NCBI GenBank assembly: GCA_963739335.1
Contig: CAVUAC010000008.1
Span: 1-64,000, forward strand
Direction: 5' to 3'
DNA length: 64,000 nt
DNA from: UBA9647 sp963739335
Lineage (GTDB): Bacteria; Bacteroidota; Ignavibacteria; UBA10030
Shown here: positions 25,205 through 35,670 of the stretch, piece after piece
Numbering within the stretch: position 1 is the stretch's first letter
How the letters are laid out: each line of letters opens with the position of its first letter
The notes under the pieces: generated by a model
Told to the model about the DNA's origin: nothing
The model's input: only the letters and a program-made list of their open reading frames with translations
The model's database searches: none
Made by a program: the position numbers and the translations under genes

Positions 25205-28175
25205 ATGTTCAACAGAATCATTTCTGTCTCAAGTGTCCTGGTTCTGTTGTCTCTCTTCCTAAGCCATTATGGATTGGGACAAACGAACGCGACTATCGAA
25301 GGATCTGTGAAGGATGCCCAGACGGGCGAGCCGCTCCCTTCAGCAAACGTGATCATCGTGGGCACCAGCCTCGGCGCGGCGACAGACATAGACGGCAAAT
25401 ACGTGATACGAAATGTCCCGCTAGGATCGTACACCCTTCGTGCTTCCTATCTCGGTTATAGGCCTCTGAAGCATCCGGTGCAGGTAATGAAAGGAGTGGA
25501 CAGCAAACAGGATTTCAGGCTTGAAAATATCGGGATTACAGGCGAGACCGTCGTTGTCACTGCACAAGTAGCGGGCCAGAACCAGGCCATTAACCAGCAA
25601 CTTGCAGCGTTGCAGGTGATGAATGTGGTTTCTCTTGCTCGAATCCAGGAACTTCCCGATGCCAACGCTGCAGAGTCCGTGAGCAGGCTTCCCGGTGTTT
25701 CGCTAGTGCGGACGGGCGGGGAGGGATCGAAGGTCGTCATTCGTGGACTCTCCCCGCAGTTCAATCAAGTCACCATTGACGGAGTAGAATTGCCGAGCGA
25801 TGTGGCCTCCGCCAACAATGTTACCTCTGGCGATGCCAGTGCGCAGCAATCTGTCGGCGCCCTCCTCGGCGATCGAGCTGAAGATCTCGAGCATGATCTC
25901 TTCCAGTATGCTTGGGGGGATTGAAGTCATTAAGGCAATTACGCCTGACATGGATGCGACGCTGATTGGCGGCGTTGTGAATTTTGGTTTGCGAAAAGCT
26001 ACGAAGGGTCTGACCAGCTCTCTCGTGGACGAATCGTGGTTCCCTATGGTTGAGCTCAGGACTCAAGGCGGGTACAACAATTTGAAGAACACCCGCAATG
26101 ACTACAAATTCGTCGGCACGCTGGAAAGGCGCTTTTTCGATGAAAGTTTCGGGGTGTTCGTTCAGGCATCTACGGAGAGACGAAACCTGAGCGCAAACGA
26201 ATTGGGCGCAAGCTATACGCTCCGGGACAAGACTCACGGTGATGCAGGCATACCCGATCTCGTGTCATTGGATCTTACCGATGTGTGGAGAAAACGGGAA
26301 CGAGTCGGTGGCACGGTCGTACTGGATTTTCAGCACGAGACCGGTGAGATAGGATTCATGAATTTCATAAGCAGTAGTGACACAAAAGAAATCCACAGGG
26401 GCGAGTCAATCCACCAAACCAGTAATGATATCTGGTATAACTGCACCGATTCACACAACAAACTGAATGTGCTCAGCAATCTCCTCAGCATAAAGCAGGA
26501 TATCGCCCTTTTCCACATCGACGCGAAACTCTCTCACAGCTATTCCGAAAGCAGGAATCCCGAGGATCTCTTCTTCGATTTCTGGCAGAACGATGCAGGA
26601 CTCCGCAACAAAGGGGATTTGTCAAAGGTACAGCCCAAGGTTCTCTGGTTAGATGCTGTACCGAATGCTTCAATCGCAAATTTGGATGTGATTCAGACTT
26701 CGGAGACGTTTCAAAAGGAGCGCTCATTAACCGGTTCGCTGGATCTTCAAGCAGACATAACGTTTTCGAATACGTTGGCGGGCAAGATCAAATTTGGAGG
26801 GATGTATCAATATCGATCCCGTGCATATGACTTCAACCAGAGTAACGGTTCGCAATTGTACTCGGGTGGAAGTCCAGTTCTTATTGCGTTCCGGAACGCC
26901 TTCCCTTGGTTGGTGACGAACGGCGTGGGGAGTTTCCTGAATTTCAACACTGGTGATTATGAATACGGCAAATTCCTCAATGGCGAATACTCGATCGCCT
27001 ATCCAATCAATCCGGATCTCATGTGGCAGCTTCTTCCATATGCGAAGGTTACCTCCTCACTAGAGGGATACCGGCGTAACAACCTGGCATCTTTTGTCAA
27101 TGACTACTCGGGCGATGAGAAAAAGAGCGCGGCGTATGTGATGTTCACACTGAATGTCGGTGACGAGATCACCATTCTTCCTGGTGCGCGTTATCAGAAT
27201 CTTACAACAACCTATACAGCCATGAGAGGCCGGATTGTCCCTGCAGGTATTCAGGGCGGGGACACCACTGTCACGCAAGCCCACGGCTTCTGGCTCCCGA
27301 TGCTGCACCTCAGGTACAAACCGTTTGACTGGTTGCAGCTCCATTTCGCATACACAAACACCTTGAACTATCCGGACCACAGTACCATCACCCCGCGATA
27401 TTTCGTTGGATCGAGTGCTATTTCCTACAACAACTGGCGGATAAAGCCGGCGACCTCGGAGAATTTCGATGTTGTTGCCTCTGTCTTCATGAATGAAATT
27501 GGGCTCTTTTCCGTCAATGGATTCAAAAAACGTATCAAAGACTTGATATTCTCTTCGCACACCTATGTTACGGGCCTTAGCGCGTATCCGGACCTGCCAC
27601 AGGGCACACAGCAGTTATTTGAATTCAACACGTACATAAACAACCCCATTCCAATTGATGTCATAGGACTTGAGACAGAGTGGCAGACGCATTTTTGGTA
27701 CCTGCCCGCACCATTTTCAGGCATCGTTTTCAACATCAATTATACGCACATCTTTTCAGAAGCGAGCTACCCCAGGAGTGAAATGCATGTTGACTACGAT
27801 GAGGAGGGCAACACTAAGGTGACCGTTCTTGACACAATGTATACAACACGTTTGCTCAATCAGCCCAATGACATACTCAATCTTGCCATTGGATATGATC
27901 ATGGAGGATTCTCTGCACGGCTCTCTTTGCTGTATCAGGATAACATTTTCAAGAGGCCCGATTTCTGGATGCAGAATAGGGTGAATTCCGCCAAATTCTC
28001 ACGTTGGGATCTTTCCGTGAAGCAAGAGCTTCCATGGTTTAGAATCCAGCTTTACTTCGACCTGAACAACATTACCGGTGAAAAGGATATTGACATAAAC
28101 CAAAAAACCAGTTTCCCAGCATCTGAGCAGCACTACGGCATGACGGGAGATTTGGGATTGCGTATAAAGCTCTAA
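25205..28175 (+). pseudogene. TonB-dependent receptor of the SusC-like kind, one frameshift
   Basis: A signal peptide is followed by a carboxypeptidase-like domain (ATIEGSVKDAQTGEPLPSA, then GKYVIRNVPLGSYTL). The plug domain follows (ESVSRLPGVSLVRTGGEGSK, VVIRGLSPQFNQVTIDGVEL) and then a long barrel to LGLRIKL. The frame changes near 25875-25890: the first frame leads into an unlikely tail ending at 25924, while ISSSMLGGIEVIKAITPDMD and the barrel are in the next frame. Joined, it gives about 990 residues, full length. It would import oligosaccharides across the outer membrane with TonB. No SusD-like lipoprotein gene lies next to it. The start ATG 25205 follows TAGGAGAAG. Confidence 0.87.
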
Positions 28176-28252
28176 CTCTCATTCAAACGGATATGTTGTG
28201 GCAGCACATAATTAAGCAACATTACATCAACAAAAAAGGAAAGGAGAGCAAA

Positions 28253-30029
28253 ATGAAAAAATTGCTCTGTTCTGTGGCATGCTTTGTTGTAGCAGCGATA
28301 TGCGCCATACCAATGCAAGTGGTTGCGCAAGATATTCTTGATGTTGCTGCTAGTCCTCCGGGGAATATCAACACTGTCATCAATGGTGATACGCTGGCTG
28401 GAGGTGTAAGAGCGCATCCCAACCGTGTATATAGACTGACACGCGGTTCTGTTTATCAGGTAACCGAGCCAATCAAGATAAACGGCTCTCTTAACATTGT
28501 TGCCACCGCAGGAACGACCAGACCACCCGTACTTGCACCGGCAATTCTTATCGACAACTCTTCAATTGATCATTTCTTCGAATTTCTTGGCAAAGGCGCC
28601 AAAGTATCGATGGATGACCTTTATCTCCTCTCCGTACGGGCGGATCAGAACTGGTTGGGGTGGAGTGCCGGTATTCGTATCCAAGCCGATAGCGTGACAA
28701 TGAAGCTGAGGGGCGTGATTTTTGATGCGTTCAGTGAATCAGGCATACGAGTGTATGCACAGTGGACCAAACTGGATGTACAAGACTGCAAATTCAGAAA
28801 CCACCAGCATTCGTCGTCATGGTTCGGCGGGCAGCCGTTCATGACGGACGCCCCGAATGCGCTGGACACCGTGAAGTTCATTAACAACACATTCTTCTGC
28901 AACAGCTCTTATCTCTGGTCGATTCGCGGATATGACAGGAGGTCAATCTTTGAGCATAACACACTCGTGTACGGCGTCGTGAATCCTTTCTTGACGAGAC
29001 AAGGTTCGCACATGATCATCAGGAACAACCTATTCTATGCTATGCATGCGTTTGGTGGGAATCCTGATCACGTGTGGGGTGGCTGGTTCTTGAACTGGCC
29101 CGATACTGTGTCAAGCGGCATCATCCAAATTAGAGCAAACAGTGTGTGGAATGGTATCACCACTGCAGGTCCTGAGGCCTATGAAGATGCGGCTCACGGT
29201 GTTACTGCTTCAATGCTTCTGCCAGCAGACAGGATGATCGATCTTCGGAACAACGTCTATTGCTACCCCAAGAAGCTGACGGATTTCATTAAAGCCTACA
29301 ATGACACAGTCCAAACGAGGGATAGCATCGACTTCCAGATTGGCGGCGGCAAGGGCTACATTTTGAGAAGTATCATCCCGTCAAGATGGATAAACGATTT
29401 GGGCATAGCCACTCTTGACAGCATTATCCCGGCGCAGGGCGGTCATGTTACCCTGTCGGACAACTTCAGCGCGGACCCCGGTTCAATGCAACGGTGACAA
29501 ACCAGTGTGACAAGTTGAATGCCTATATCGCCAAAATCTGCACGAACACACTGGATTCCGCGTGGCACTTCAAGCCAAGCGGCGTGCTCTATCCTCCTGT
29601 TTGGCCGGTACCTGAAAGATCTTGCGTACACGAACACGGCTCTGCTACATGCCGGGTACTGATGGGTTTGCGGTCGGGGATTTGAACTGGTTCCCGACCC
29701 AGAAAGCGGCTTGGCTCTTGACGGATGTCGAGCGCGTGGATCAGCTGCCACAAGAATTCACATTGTCACAGAATTATCCCAATCCGTTCAACCCGTCAAC
29801 GAACATTCGGTTTACTTTGAAGAATGCCGAACACGTCAAGCTTGTTGTGTTCAATATGCTTGGCCAGAAGGTGAGAACGCTTGCGGATCAACAGATGATG
29901 GCGGGCAGTTACATCGCAACATGGGATGGGCGCGACGACAGAGGAAATCAACTGTCCAGCGGTGTGTACTACTACCGCCTTGAGACCCAATCGTTGACGG
30001 TAACTCGGAATATGGTGTTGCTGAAGTAG
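28253..30029 (+). pseudogene. secreted parallel beta-helix protein with type IX sorting tail, multiple frameshifts
   Basis: Start at 28253 with AAAGGAGAG; signal peptide ends MQVVAQD. The middle has right-handed beta-helix features: short repeated strands with VKFINNTFFCNSS, FEHNTLVYGVV and IIRNNLFY. The first frame stops at 29497, but homologous-looking text goes on as FNATVTNQCDKLNAYI (shift at a CCCC run near 29477). It then passes through LAYTNTALLHAG (shift near 29615 at AAA) to TDGFAVGDLNWFP (shift at GGG near 29653). It ends with the sorting domain LSQNYPNPFNPSTNIRF ... VLLK at 30029. Three shifts in 180 bases at homopolymers. Pectin- or glycan-lyase-like function is possible. Confidence 0.75.
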
Positions 30030-30064
30030 ACCTCTACCTGCAATTGTTTCAGGTCTGTATTATC

Positions 30065-30099
30065 AAGGCGCCTCTGATAAGGTAGCGAGGCGCCTTTTT
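30065..30099 (+). terminator. rho-independent terminator
   Basis: Perfect ten-base stem AAGGCGCCTC / GAGGCGCCTT with a 12-base loop, running into five T residues (30095-30099). It lies 36 bases after the beta-helix gene stop and should end that transcript. Confidence 0.88.
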
Positions 30100-30207
30100 G
30101 TTGTATACAGTGTTGAATTTGAGCGTCCTGAATGCCTTTGAGCAGAAACTTCGTGATAAGAAATCAGTGGGGAGGGGCATGCATTTTCCCCAAGGCATCT
30201 TTCAACA

Positions 30208-30733
30208 ATGCCATTCCTTGGATCAATAGCATTTGTAGGAAATGATCTACTAGCAGGCACGATGTACAAGGGAATATTTCTCTCAACGGACGAGCGAAAA
30301 CATTGGAAAACGGAAAACGAAGGATTGGGAACCTATCCGGCGTTCTCTCTGGACATCCACGCGCTGCAGTTGTCGGCGACTATTTACTTGCTGCAAGTAG
30401 TTCAGGTATCCGGCGCAGGCCGATCTCGCAGATTACCAGCTACGCAGAGAGATCATCTCCCCAACTATCAAATGGCTTCTCACTTGGAAAGAGTTTCCAG
30501 AGCCCGTTTAATCCGACGACAGCCATGAGCTATGATCCATCAAAGAACGGTTATGTTACTTTCAAGGCATATGATGCTCTTGACAGAGAAATAAGGACTT
30601 TGGTCAGGAGATACGAGCTTGCGGGGAAGTACACTGTGAGTTTCGATGCAGCTCAACCGCCTAGTGGAATCTTTCTTTTCGCATGATAACAAGCGGATAT
30701 GCTGCTGTCAAGAAGACGGTCTTAGTACGGTGA
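30208..30733 (+). pseudogene. decayed type IX-sorted propeller protein
   Basis: The first frame reads SIAFVGNDLLAGTMYKGIFL and STDERKHWKTENEGL, a propeller-blade pattern like that of the gene at 15.2 kb. The frame then changes near 30350-30370 to YLLAASSSGIRRRPIS and SFQSPFNPTTAMSY, a degraded sorting motif (normally QNYPNPFNPTT). A last shift after IFLFA leads to KKTVLVR at 30733. Its tail resembles that of the next gene (YVTFKAYDALDREIRTLV against YVTLKVYDALGRDIRTLV), so both probably share a recent ancestor. Confidence 0.72.
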
Positions 30734-30803
30734 GATATGGAAGACACGAGTTGCAACGTTCTTTGAATTGAATGGGCAGACTCGTGAAGAAAGAATTTGA
30801 CTT

Positions 30804-32285
30804 GTGAAAAAAATAGTATTTGCAAGAATCGTGGTAGTGCTGATGTTCTTACCGACCAGCACTAGTCCAGCGTTACAAGTGTTAAAAGCAGACCTTCCGG
30901 CTCCTGGGAATAATAAGGTTGCCTATTATGCTTTCGATGCCACACCCGTAGGTCAGGGAATCTATCCCCTTACCACATTCACCGATAAGGCCAATATCGT
31001 TGTGGTATTCGAAGGAACCTTGTGGGAGTTGGCCGATTCAGTACATTATTATTCAGGCTGGATGAAAAATGCCTATTACAAATATTACAGTCAAATTTTG
31101 AGTGACATAAGGGCATTACAGGGAAGAGGTGTCAAAGTCCTAATGAATGTTGATGACACGAAATCATGGAGCACTGACACGCCATTTACTACTTATAATG
31201 GGACGCATTTAAACTATCAACAATTTGCTTCATTCATTGATACCTGCATCACTAAAGTAGGCCTGGACGGTATTGCCCTGGATATAGAACACGGTGCAAC
31301 AGATAACACAAACTATAGGAACTTAATTAAAGAAATTGGAAAGTATGTTGGGCCTCTGTCAACATCATATAGTACTACACGAATTTATACGGCAGCTATC
31401 TACTTATCGTCGTACGGGGTTCCCGGTCCTACAGTTATAGGTTGGGACCGGACTATTGCTGCATATCTTAATTTTGTAATGGATATGGGATATTTTCAGA
31501 ATAACAATACCCGATTCCACCGGTGGGCAGATTCTCTTGGTAACAGCAAAGTTATGGATGGGTTTTCCCACGATGACCCTAACAATACCCTAAGCGTTGC
31601 TGCTGCCTGGGCTGCCTGGCATCCCACTCCTGACAAAGCCGGCGTCATGGTGTTTGCAGGGAATGTGAATAAACCATACACAGACTCTATCTTCGCTGCA
31701 CTGGAGGCTCCTGGCGTTGCGACGAATCCGAATCCGGCAAATAATACAACCGGCGTGAACAGGGCGGTGACATTGAGTTGGACTGCAGGCTCCGGCGCTA
31801 CATCGCACGATGTGTATTTCGGCACCTCGAATCCACCGGAATCAAAAGGAAATCAGACCGAAACAACGTACAATCCTGGCGCACTTGCGCAGAATACGAC
31901 ATACTACTGGCGGATTGATGAAAAGAATTCAGCTAGTACAACCACCGGTACAGTGTGGAGCTTTACCACTGGCACAGGCAGCACGACTCGTGTTGATAGA
32001 ACGGATGCAGAAGGAATTCCACAAAAATTCGCTCTTATGCAAAATTATCCCAATCCGTTCAATCCGACGACAGCCGTTAGCTATGAACTGTCAAGGAACG
32101 GTTACGTTACTTTGAAGGTCTATGATGCTCTCGGCAGAGACATAAGGACTTTGGTCAGCGAGCACCAGCTTGCGGGGAAGTACACGGTGAATTTCGATGG
32201 AGCTCAATTACCAAGCGGAATCTATTTCTATCGCTTAACGGCAAACGGAAATACTGCTGTCAAGAAGATGGTGTTGCTGAGGTAG
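30804..32285 (+). CDS. GH18 endo-beta-N-acetylglucosaminidase-like protein with Fn3-like and type IX sorting domains
   Basis: 493 residues. A signal sequence (FARIVVVLMFLPTST) starts the protein. The GH18 barrel carries VKVLMNVDD and the catalytic motif DGIALDIE (Asp155, Asp160, Glu162), which fits the DGxxxDxE pattern with Glu162 as proton donor. Small GH18 enzymes of this layout resemble EndoF/EndoH-type enzymes that cut between the two core GlcNAc residues of N-glycans. A fibronectin-like module follows (ATNPNPANNTTGVNRAVTLS to WSFTTG), and the C-terminus is a complete sorting domain (QNYPNPFNPTTAVSYEL to VLLR). It should be exported through type IX secretion. The neighbours (GH92, GH20, GH94) support N-glycan or chitin processing. 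Confidence 0.82.
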   Translation: MKKIVFARIVVVLMFLPTSTSPALQVLKADLPAPGNNKVAYYAFDATPVGQGIYPLTTFTDKANIVVVFEGTLWELADSVHYYSGWMKNAYYKYYSQILSDIRALQGRGVKVLMNVDDTKSWSTDTPFTTYNGTHLNYQQFASFIDTCITKVGLDGIALDIEHGATDNTNYRNLIKEIGKYVGPLSTSYSTTRIYTAAIYLSSYGVPGPTVIGWDRTIAAYLNFVMDMGYFQNNNTRFHRWADSLGNSKVMDGFSHDDPNNTLSVAAAWAAWHPTPDKAGVMVFAGNVNKPYTDSIFAALEAPGVATNPNPANNTTGVNRAVTLSWTAGSGATSHDVYFGTSNPPESKGNQTETTYNPGALAQNTTYYWRIDEKNSASTTTGTVWSFTTGTGSTTRVDRTDAEGIPQKFALMQNYPNPFNPTTAVSYELSRNGYVTLKVYDALGRDIRTLVSEHQLAGKYTVNFDGAQLPSGIYFYRLTANGNTAVKKMVLLR

Positions 32286-32298
32286 AAGGAACGCGAAC

Positions 32299-32515
32299 AT
32301 GAAAACTGTTTTGACTGTCGCGCTTCTATTGGGATGGCCGTTCTTGGCAGAAGTTTACCGGAGGGACAACTGTAGGGTACAAACGATTGCTCCGCTTCAA
32401 TCCCGTTCGGACAAATCGGGTTCGTCTCGTGATTGAGAAATCCAGATTGAATCCAACGCTCTCTGACTTCGGCTTGTTTGAGTTACCAGATCAGTACTTA
32501 GGTTCTCGCAACTAG
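32299..32515 (+). pseudogene. GH29 alpha-L-fucosidase remnant: leader plus C-terminal domain
   Basis: A signal-like start (MKTVLTVALLLGWPFLA, ATG 32299) is joined directly, with a frame change, to WQKFTGGTTVGYKRLLRFNP and RLVIEKSRLNPTLSDFGLFE, ending at TAG 32513. The latter text matches the last beta-sandwich module that ends many GH29 fucosidases. The entire catalytic barrel is missing, so this looks like an internal deletion. The remaining sequence up to 32590 shows nothing else. Confidence 0.7.
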
Positions 32516-32590
32516 CAACGAACGAAGTGCTCCTCGAATCGTTTATCTAAGACTGGAGGACTATTTTTTGTCAAAAGAAAAGTTGATTCG

Positions 32591-35500
32591 ATGAAAAACA
32601 AACGCTCAATGTCACTTGTCACTGCAATCGTTCGAGCGGAGGTGCGAAGTATCGCTGCGAGCGTTGCCCTTCTTTTCGTAACATCATTTTCTTCGGCACA
32701 GGAAAATGATCTTGCTCGATATGTGGATCCGATGGTTGGAACGGCTGCTCACGGACACGTATTTCCGGGTGCAACATTGCCTTTCGGAATGGTGCAGTTG
32801 AGTCTCGACGAGGAAGCAACCGGCTGGGACTGGTGTTCCGGCTACAACTATTCTTCGAAGACAATAATGGGATTCAGTCACACACACCTGAGCGGTACCG
32901 GCGCCATGGACTACGGCGATGTCCTTTTCATGCCGACAGTCGGCAAGGTGGTCGTTGTTCCGGGCACCGATGAAAATCCAGAGAGTGGATATCGGTCAAC
33001 ATTTAGCCATTCAACAGAGAAGGCGTCACCCGGCTATTACAGTGTTTTTCTCGACAGGTATTCAGTGAAAGTCGAGCTCACTGCCACGACCCGCTGTGGC
33101 TTGCATAAATATATTTTCCCTCAATCGGACAGTTCGAATGTGGTGATTGATCTCCGGCATGGTATCGGCAACACGTGCACGGGCTCGTGGGTGAGAGTTG
33201 TGGGAGATAGACGGGTTGAAGGAATGAGGCGATCCCACGGTTGGGCAAATGATCGTTACATTTACTTTGTGGCAGAATTTTCGAAACCATTCAAGAAATT
33301 CGGAATAGCAAACGGAGATGTCATCACAGCCGGCAGCAGGAAAGCAGAGGGAGACAGCGTTAGGGCATTCGTGACGTTTTTAACCGGCAAGGATGAGACT
33401 ATCTTGGCAAGAGTCGGCATTTCGGCGGTAAGTCTCGATGGTGCAAGCAAGAATCTTGAGTCGGAGATGCGTGATTTTGGATTCACGAAGCATCAGAGGA
33501 AGGCACGAACAATCTGGAATGAAGCACTCAGCAAGATTCGTGTTGAAGGTGGTACAGATGCGGAGAAGAGAACGTTTTATACCGCTCTGTATCACTCGAT
33601 GATGCATCCCAATATATTCCAGGATGTCGATGGAAAGTACTTCGGAATGGATCATAGGATTCATACGGCAGAAGGCTTTGTCAATTATACCATGTTTTCT
33701 CTCTGGGATACTTTTCGTGCTTTTCACCCGCTTATGACGATAATCGATCCGAAGCGTGACGGAGATTTTGTCGAGACGCTTATCGAGAAATATAAAGAAG
33801 GAGGACTCCTTCCGGTTTGGGAGCTTGCAGGTAATGAGACTTACATAATGATTGGTTATCCATCGATCCCGGTTATTTTTGATGCGTACATGAAAGGACT
33901 GAGGGGATTCAATCTGGATACCGCATTGGCGGCGATGGAACATAGTGCCGACATGGACTGGCAAGGCCTGAAGTATTACAAGGAACGTGGCTTTATTCCT
34001 GCCGACAAGGAGAATGAGTCCGTTTCCAAGACACTGGAGTATGCGTATGAAGATTGGTGCATCTCCCAAGTTGCCGGGCAACTTGGGAAGATGAACGACT
34101 ATCGACAGTTTAACCAGCGTGCACTGTTCTACCAGAACGTTTTTGACAGTCTAACCGGATTCATGCGGGGAAAATTGTCGAACGGTAAATGGTACAGCCC
34201 GTTCGATCCGTATTCGGTTTCAGGAAATTATACTGAAGCAAATGCATGGCAGTACAGTTTCTTCGTTCCGCAGGATGTCGGCGGACTGATAAACCTCTAT
34301 GGCGGAAAGGCGGAGTTTGCCGAGAAGCTTGATTCACTTTTCGCCGAATCGAGCCAGATTACCGGAAGGTACCAGCCGGACATAAGTGGGATGGTTGGAC
34401 AGGATGCTCAAGGAAATCAGCCGAGCCATCATGTTCCGTATCTTTATGATTATGCAGGAGAGCCGTGGAAAACTCAACGGGTTGTCAGAGAAATAATGTC
34501 TAAGTGGTACACCGACAAAGTCGATGGTCTGTGCGGCAATGACGATTGCGGTCAGATGTCGGCCTGGTACGTCTTTAGCGCGATGGGCTTCTATCCAGTC
34601 ACTCCGGGCCAAAACACGTATGCGATAGGAAGCCCGATTTTCAACAAAGTGACTCTCGAACTCGGTCACGGCAAGTCATTCAGTATCAGAGCAGAGAATG
34701 TGTCTGACCAAAACATGTACATCCAATCCGCAACCCTGAATGGCAAAGCGTATGACGCGGCTTATCTCACTCATTCCGACATAATGAAAGGAGGTGAACT
34801 GAGACTGGCAATGTCAGACAAGCCAAATAAAGGCTGGGGAACAAATAATCCGGGTCTTTTTGCGATGGCGCCAGACCATGATGTCGTTCCAATGCCCGAA
34901 ATCGAAACCACTGGAGATGTCTTTTATGATTCCTCTCGAGTGTCGTTAAGTTGTAGTGAAGCCGGCATTCGAATTCACTATACCCTTGATGGGAGTGAGC
35001 CCGGCTTCAAATCGTCTGTTTACGTTGTGCCGATTACGGTTCGCAACGCGTGCACTCTTGAGGCGGTGGCTTATCGCGATCGCTCAAACACGAGCATGAC
35101 AAGTGCAGCCAAATTTGTGAAGTCCCTCTATCCGCCTGCGACTTACAAGCATCCATTTGCCGACAAGTACACCGGCGGTGGAGCCATGGCTCTGACAGAT
35201 GGAAGAGTGGGCACAACGAATTATCAGACTGGTGAGTGGCAGGGGTTTGAAGGCATAGACTTGGACGTGGTAATTGATTTGACCAAAGATAAAAAGATCG
35301 ACGTGGTGTCCGCCGGGTTCCTGCAGAATGCCGGCGTTTGGATATTTCTTCCTGAGTATGTTGAGTACTATGTGTCTCAGGATGGAAAAGTTTTCAAGAA
35401 AGTCTCTGAGATCAATAACGACATTGATGCGCGGAAACAGACTCTCCTTGTAAAATATTTCACTGCAAGGCTGAACGGAATTGAGGGAAGGTACCTAAGG

Positions 35501-35593
35501 GTAGTGGGCAAGAACATCGGTGTATGCCCACCGTGGCACGTTGGGGCCGGCGGGAAAGCATGGCTGTTCGTTGACGAGGTGACGGTCAAATGA
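32591..35593 (+). CDS. GH92 alpha-mannosidase with chitobiase-C-like and discoidin-like modules
   Basis: 1000 residues; signal peptide to about residue 36 (LLFVTSFSSAQ). GH92 hallmarks: the start YVDPMVGTAAHGHVFPGATL, MGFSHTHLSG, TEGFVNYTMFSLWDTFRAFH-like segment (here AEGFVNYTMFSLWDTFRAFH), and the catalytic C-terminal GNDDCGQMSAWYVFSAMGFY whose acidic residues act as base in this calcium-dependent inverting family. After about residue 770 comes a chitobiase/hexosaminidase C-terminal-like module (IHYTLDGSEPGF, LEAVAYRDRSN), then a discoidin-like domain. It would trim alpha-mannose from high-mannose N-glycans in the periplasm or outside. The stop overlaps an upstream ATG of the next gene. Intact. 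Confidence 0.93.
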   Translation: MKNKRSMSLVTAIVRAEVRSIAASVALLFVTSFSSAQENDLARYVDPMVGTAAHGHVFPGATLPFGMVQLSLDEEATGWDWCSGYNYSSKTIMGFSHTHLSGTGAMDYGDVLFMPTVGKVVVVPGTDENPESGYRSTFSHSTEKASPGYYSVFLDRYSVKVELTATTRCGLHKYIFPQSDSSNVVIDLRHGIGNTCTGSWVRVVGDRRVEGMRRSHGWANDRYIYFVAEFSKPFKKFGIANGDVITAGSRKAEGDSVRAFVTFLTGKDETILARVGISAVSLDGASKNLESEMRDFGFTKHQRKARTIWNEALSKIRVEGGTDAEKRTFYTALYHSMMHPNIFQDVDGKYFGMDHRIHTAEGFVNYTMFSLWDTFRAFHPLMTIIDPKRDGDFVETLIEKYKEGGLLPVWELAGNETYIMIGYPSIPVIFDAYMKGLRGFNLDTALAAMEHSADMDWQGLKYYKERGFIPADKENESVSKTLEYAYEDWCISQVAGQLGKMNDYRQFNQRALFYQNVFDSLTGFMRGKLSNGKWYSPFDPYSVSGNYTEANAWQYSFFVPQDVGGLINLYGGKAEFAEKLDSLFAESSQITGRYQPDISGMVGQDAQGNQPSHHVPYLYDYAGEPWKTQRVVREIMSKWYTDKVDGLCGNDDCGQMSAWYVFSAMGFYPVTPGQNTYAIGSPIFNKVTLELGHGKSFSIRAENVSDQNMYIQSATLNGKAYDAAYLTHSDIMKGGELRLAMSDKPNKGWGTNNPGLFAMAPDHDVVPMPEIETTGDVFYDSSRVSLSCSEAGIRIHYTLDGSEPGFKSSVYVVPITVRNACTLEAVAYRDRSNTSMTSAAKFVKSLYPPATYKHPFADKYTGGGAMALTDGRVGTTNYQTGEWQGFEGIDLDVVIDLTKDKKIDVVSAGFLQNAGVWIFLPEYVEYYVSQDGKVFKKVSEINNDIDARKQTLLVKYFTARLNGIEGRYLRVVGKNIGVCPPWHVGAGGKAWLFVDEVTVK

Positions 35594-35670
35594 GTACTGT
35601 GCATATTGCTACAGCTTTATCGTTTTATCATCAAGACAGAAATCCACTGAGAAGGAAAGAATACAACAAG

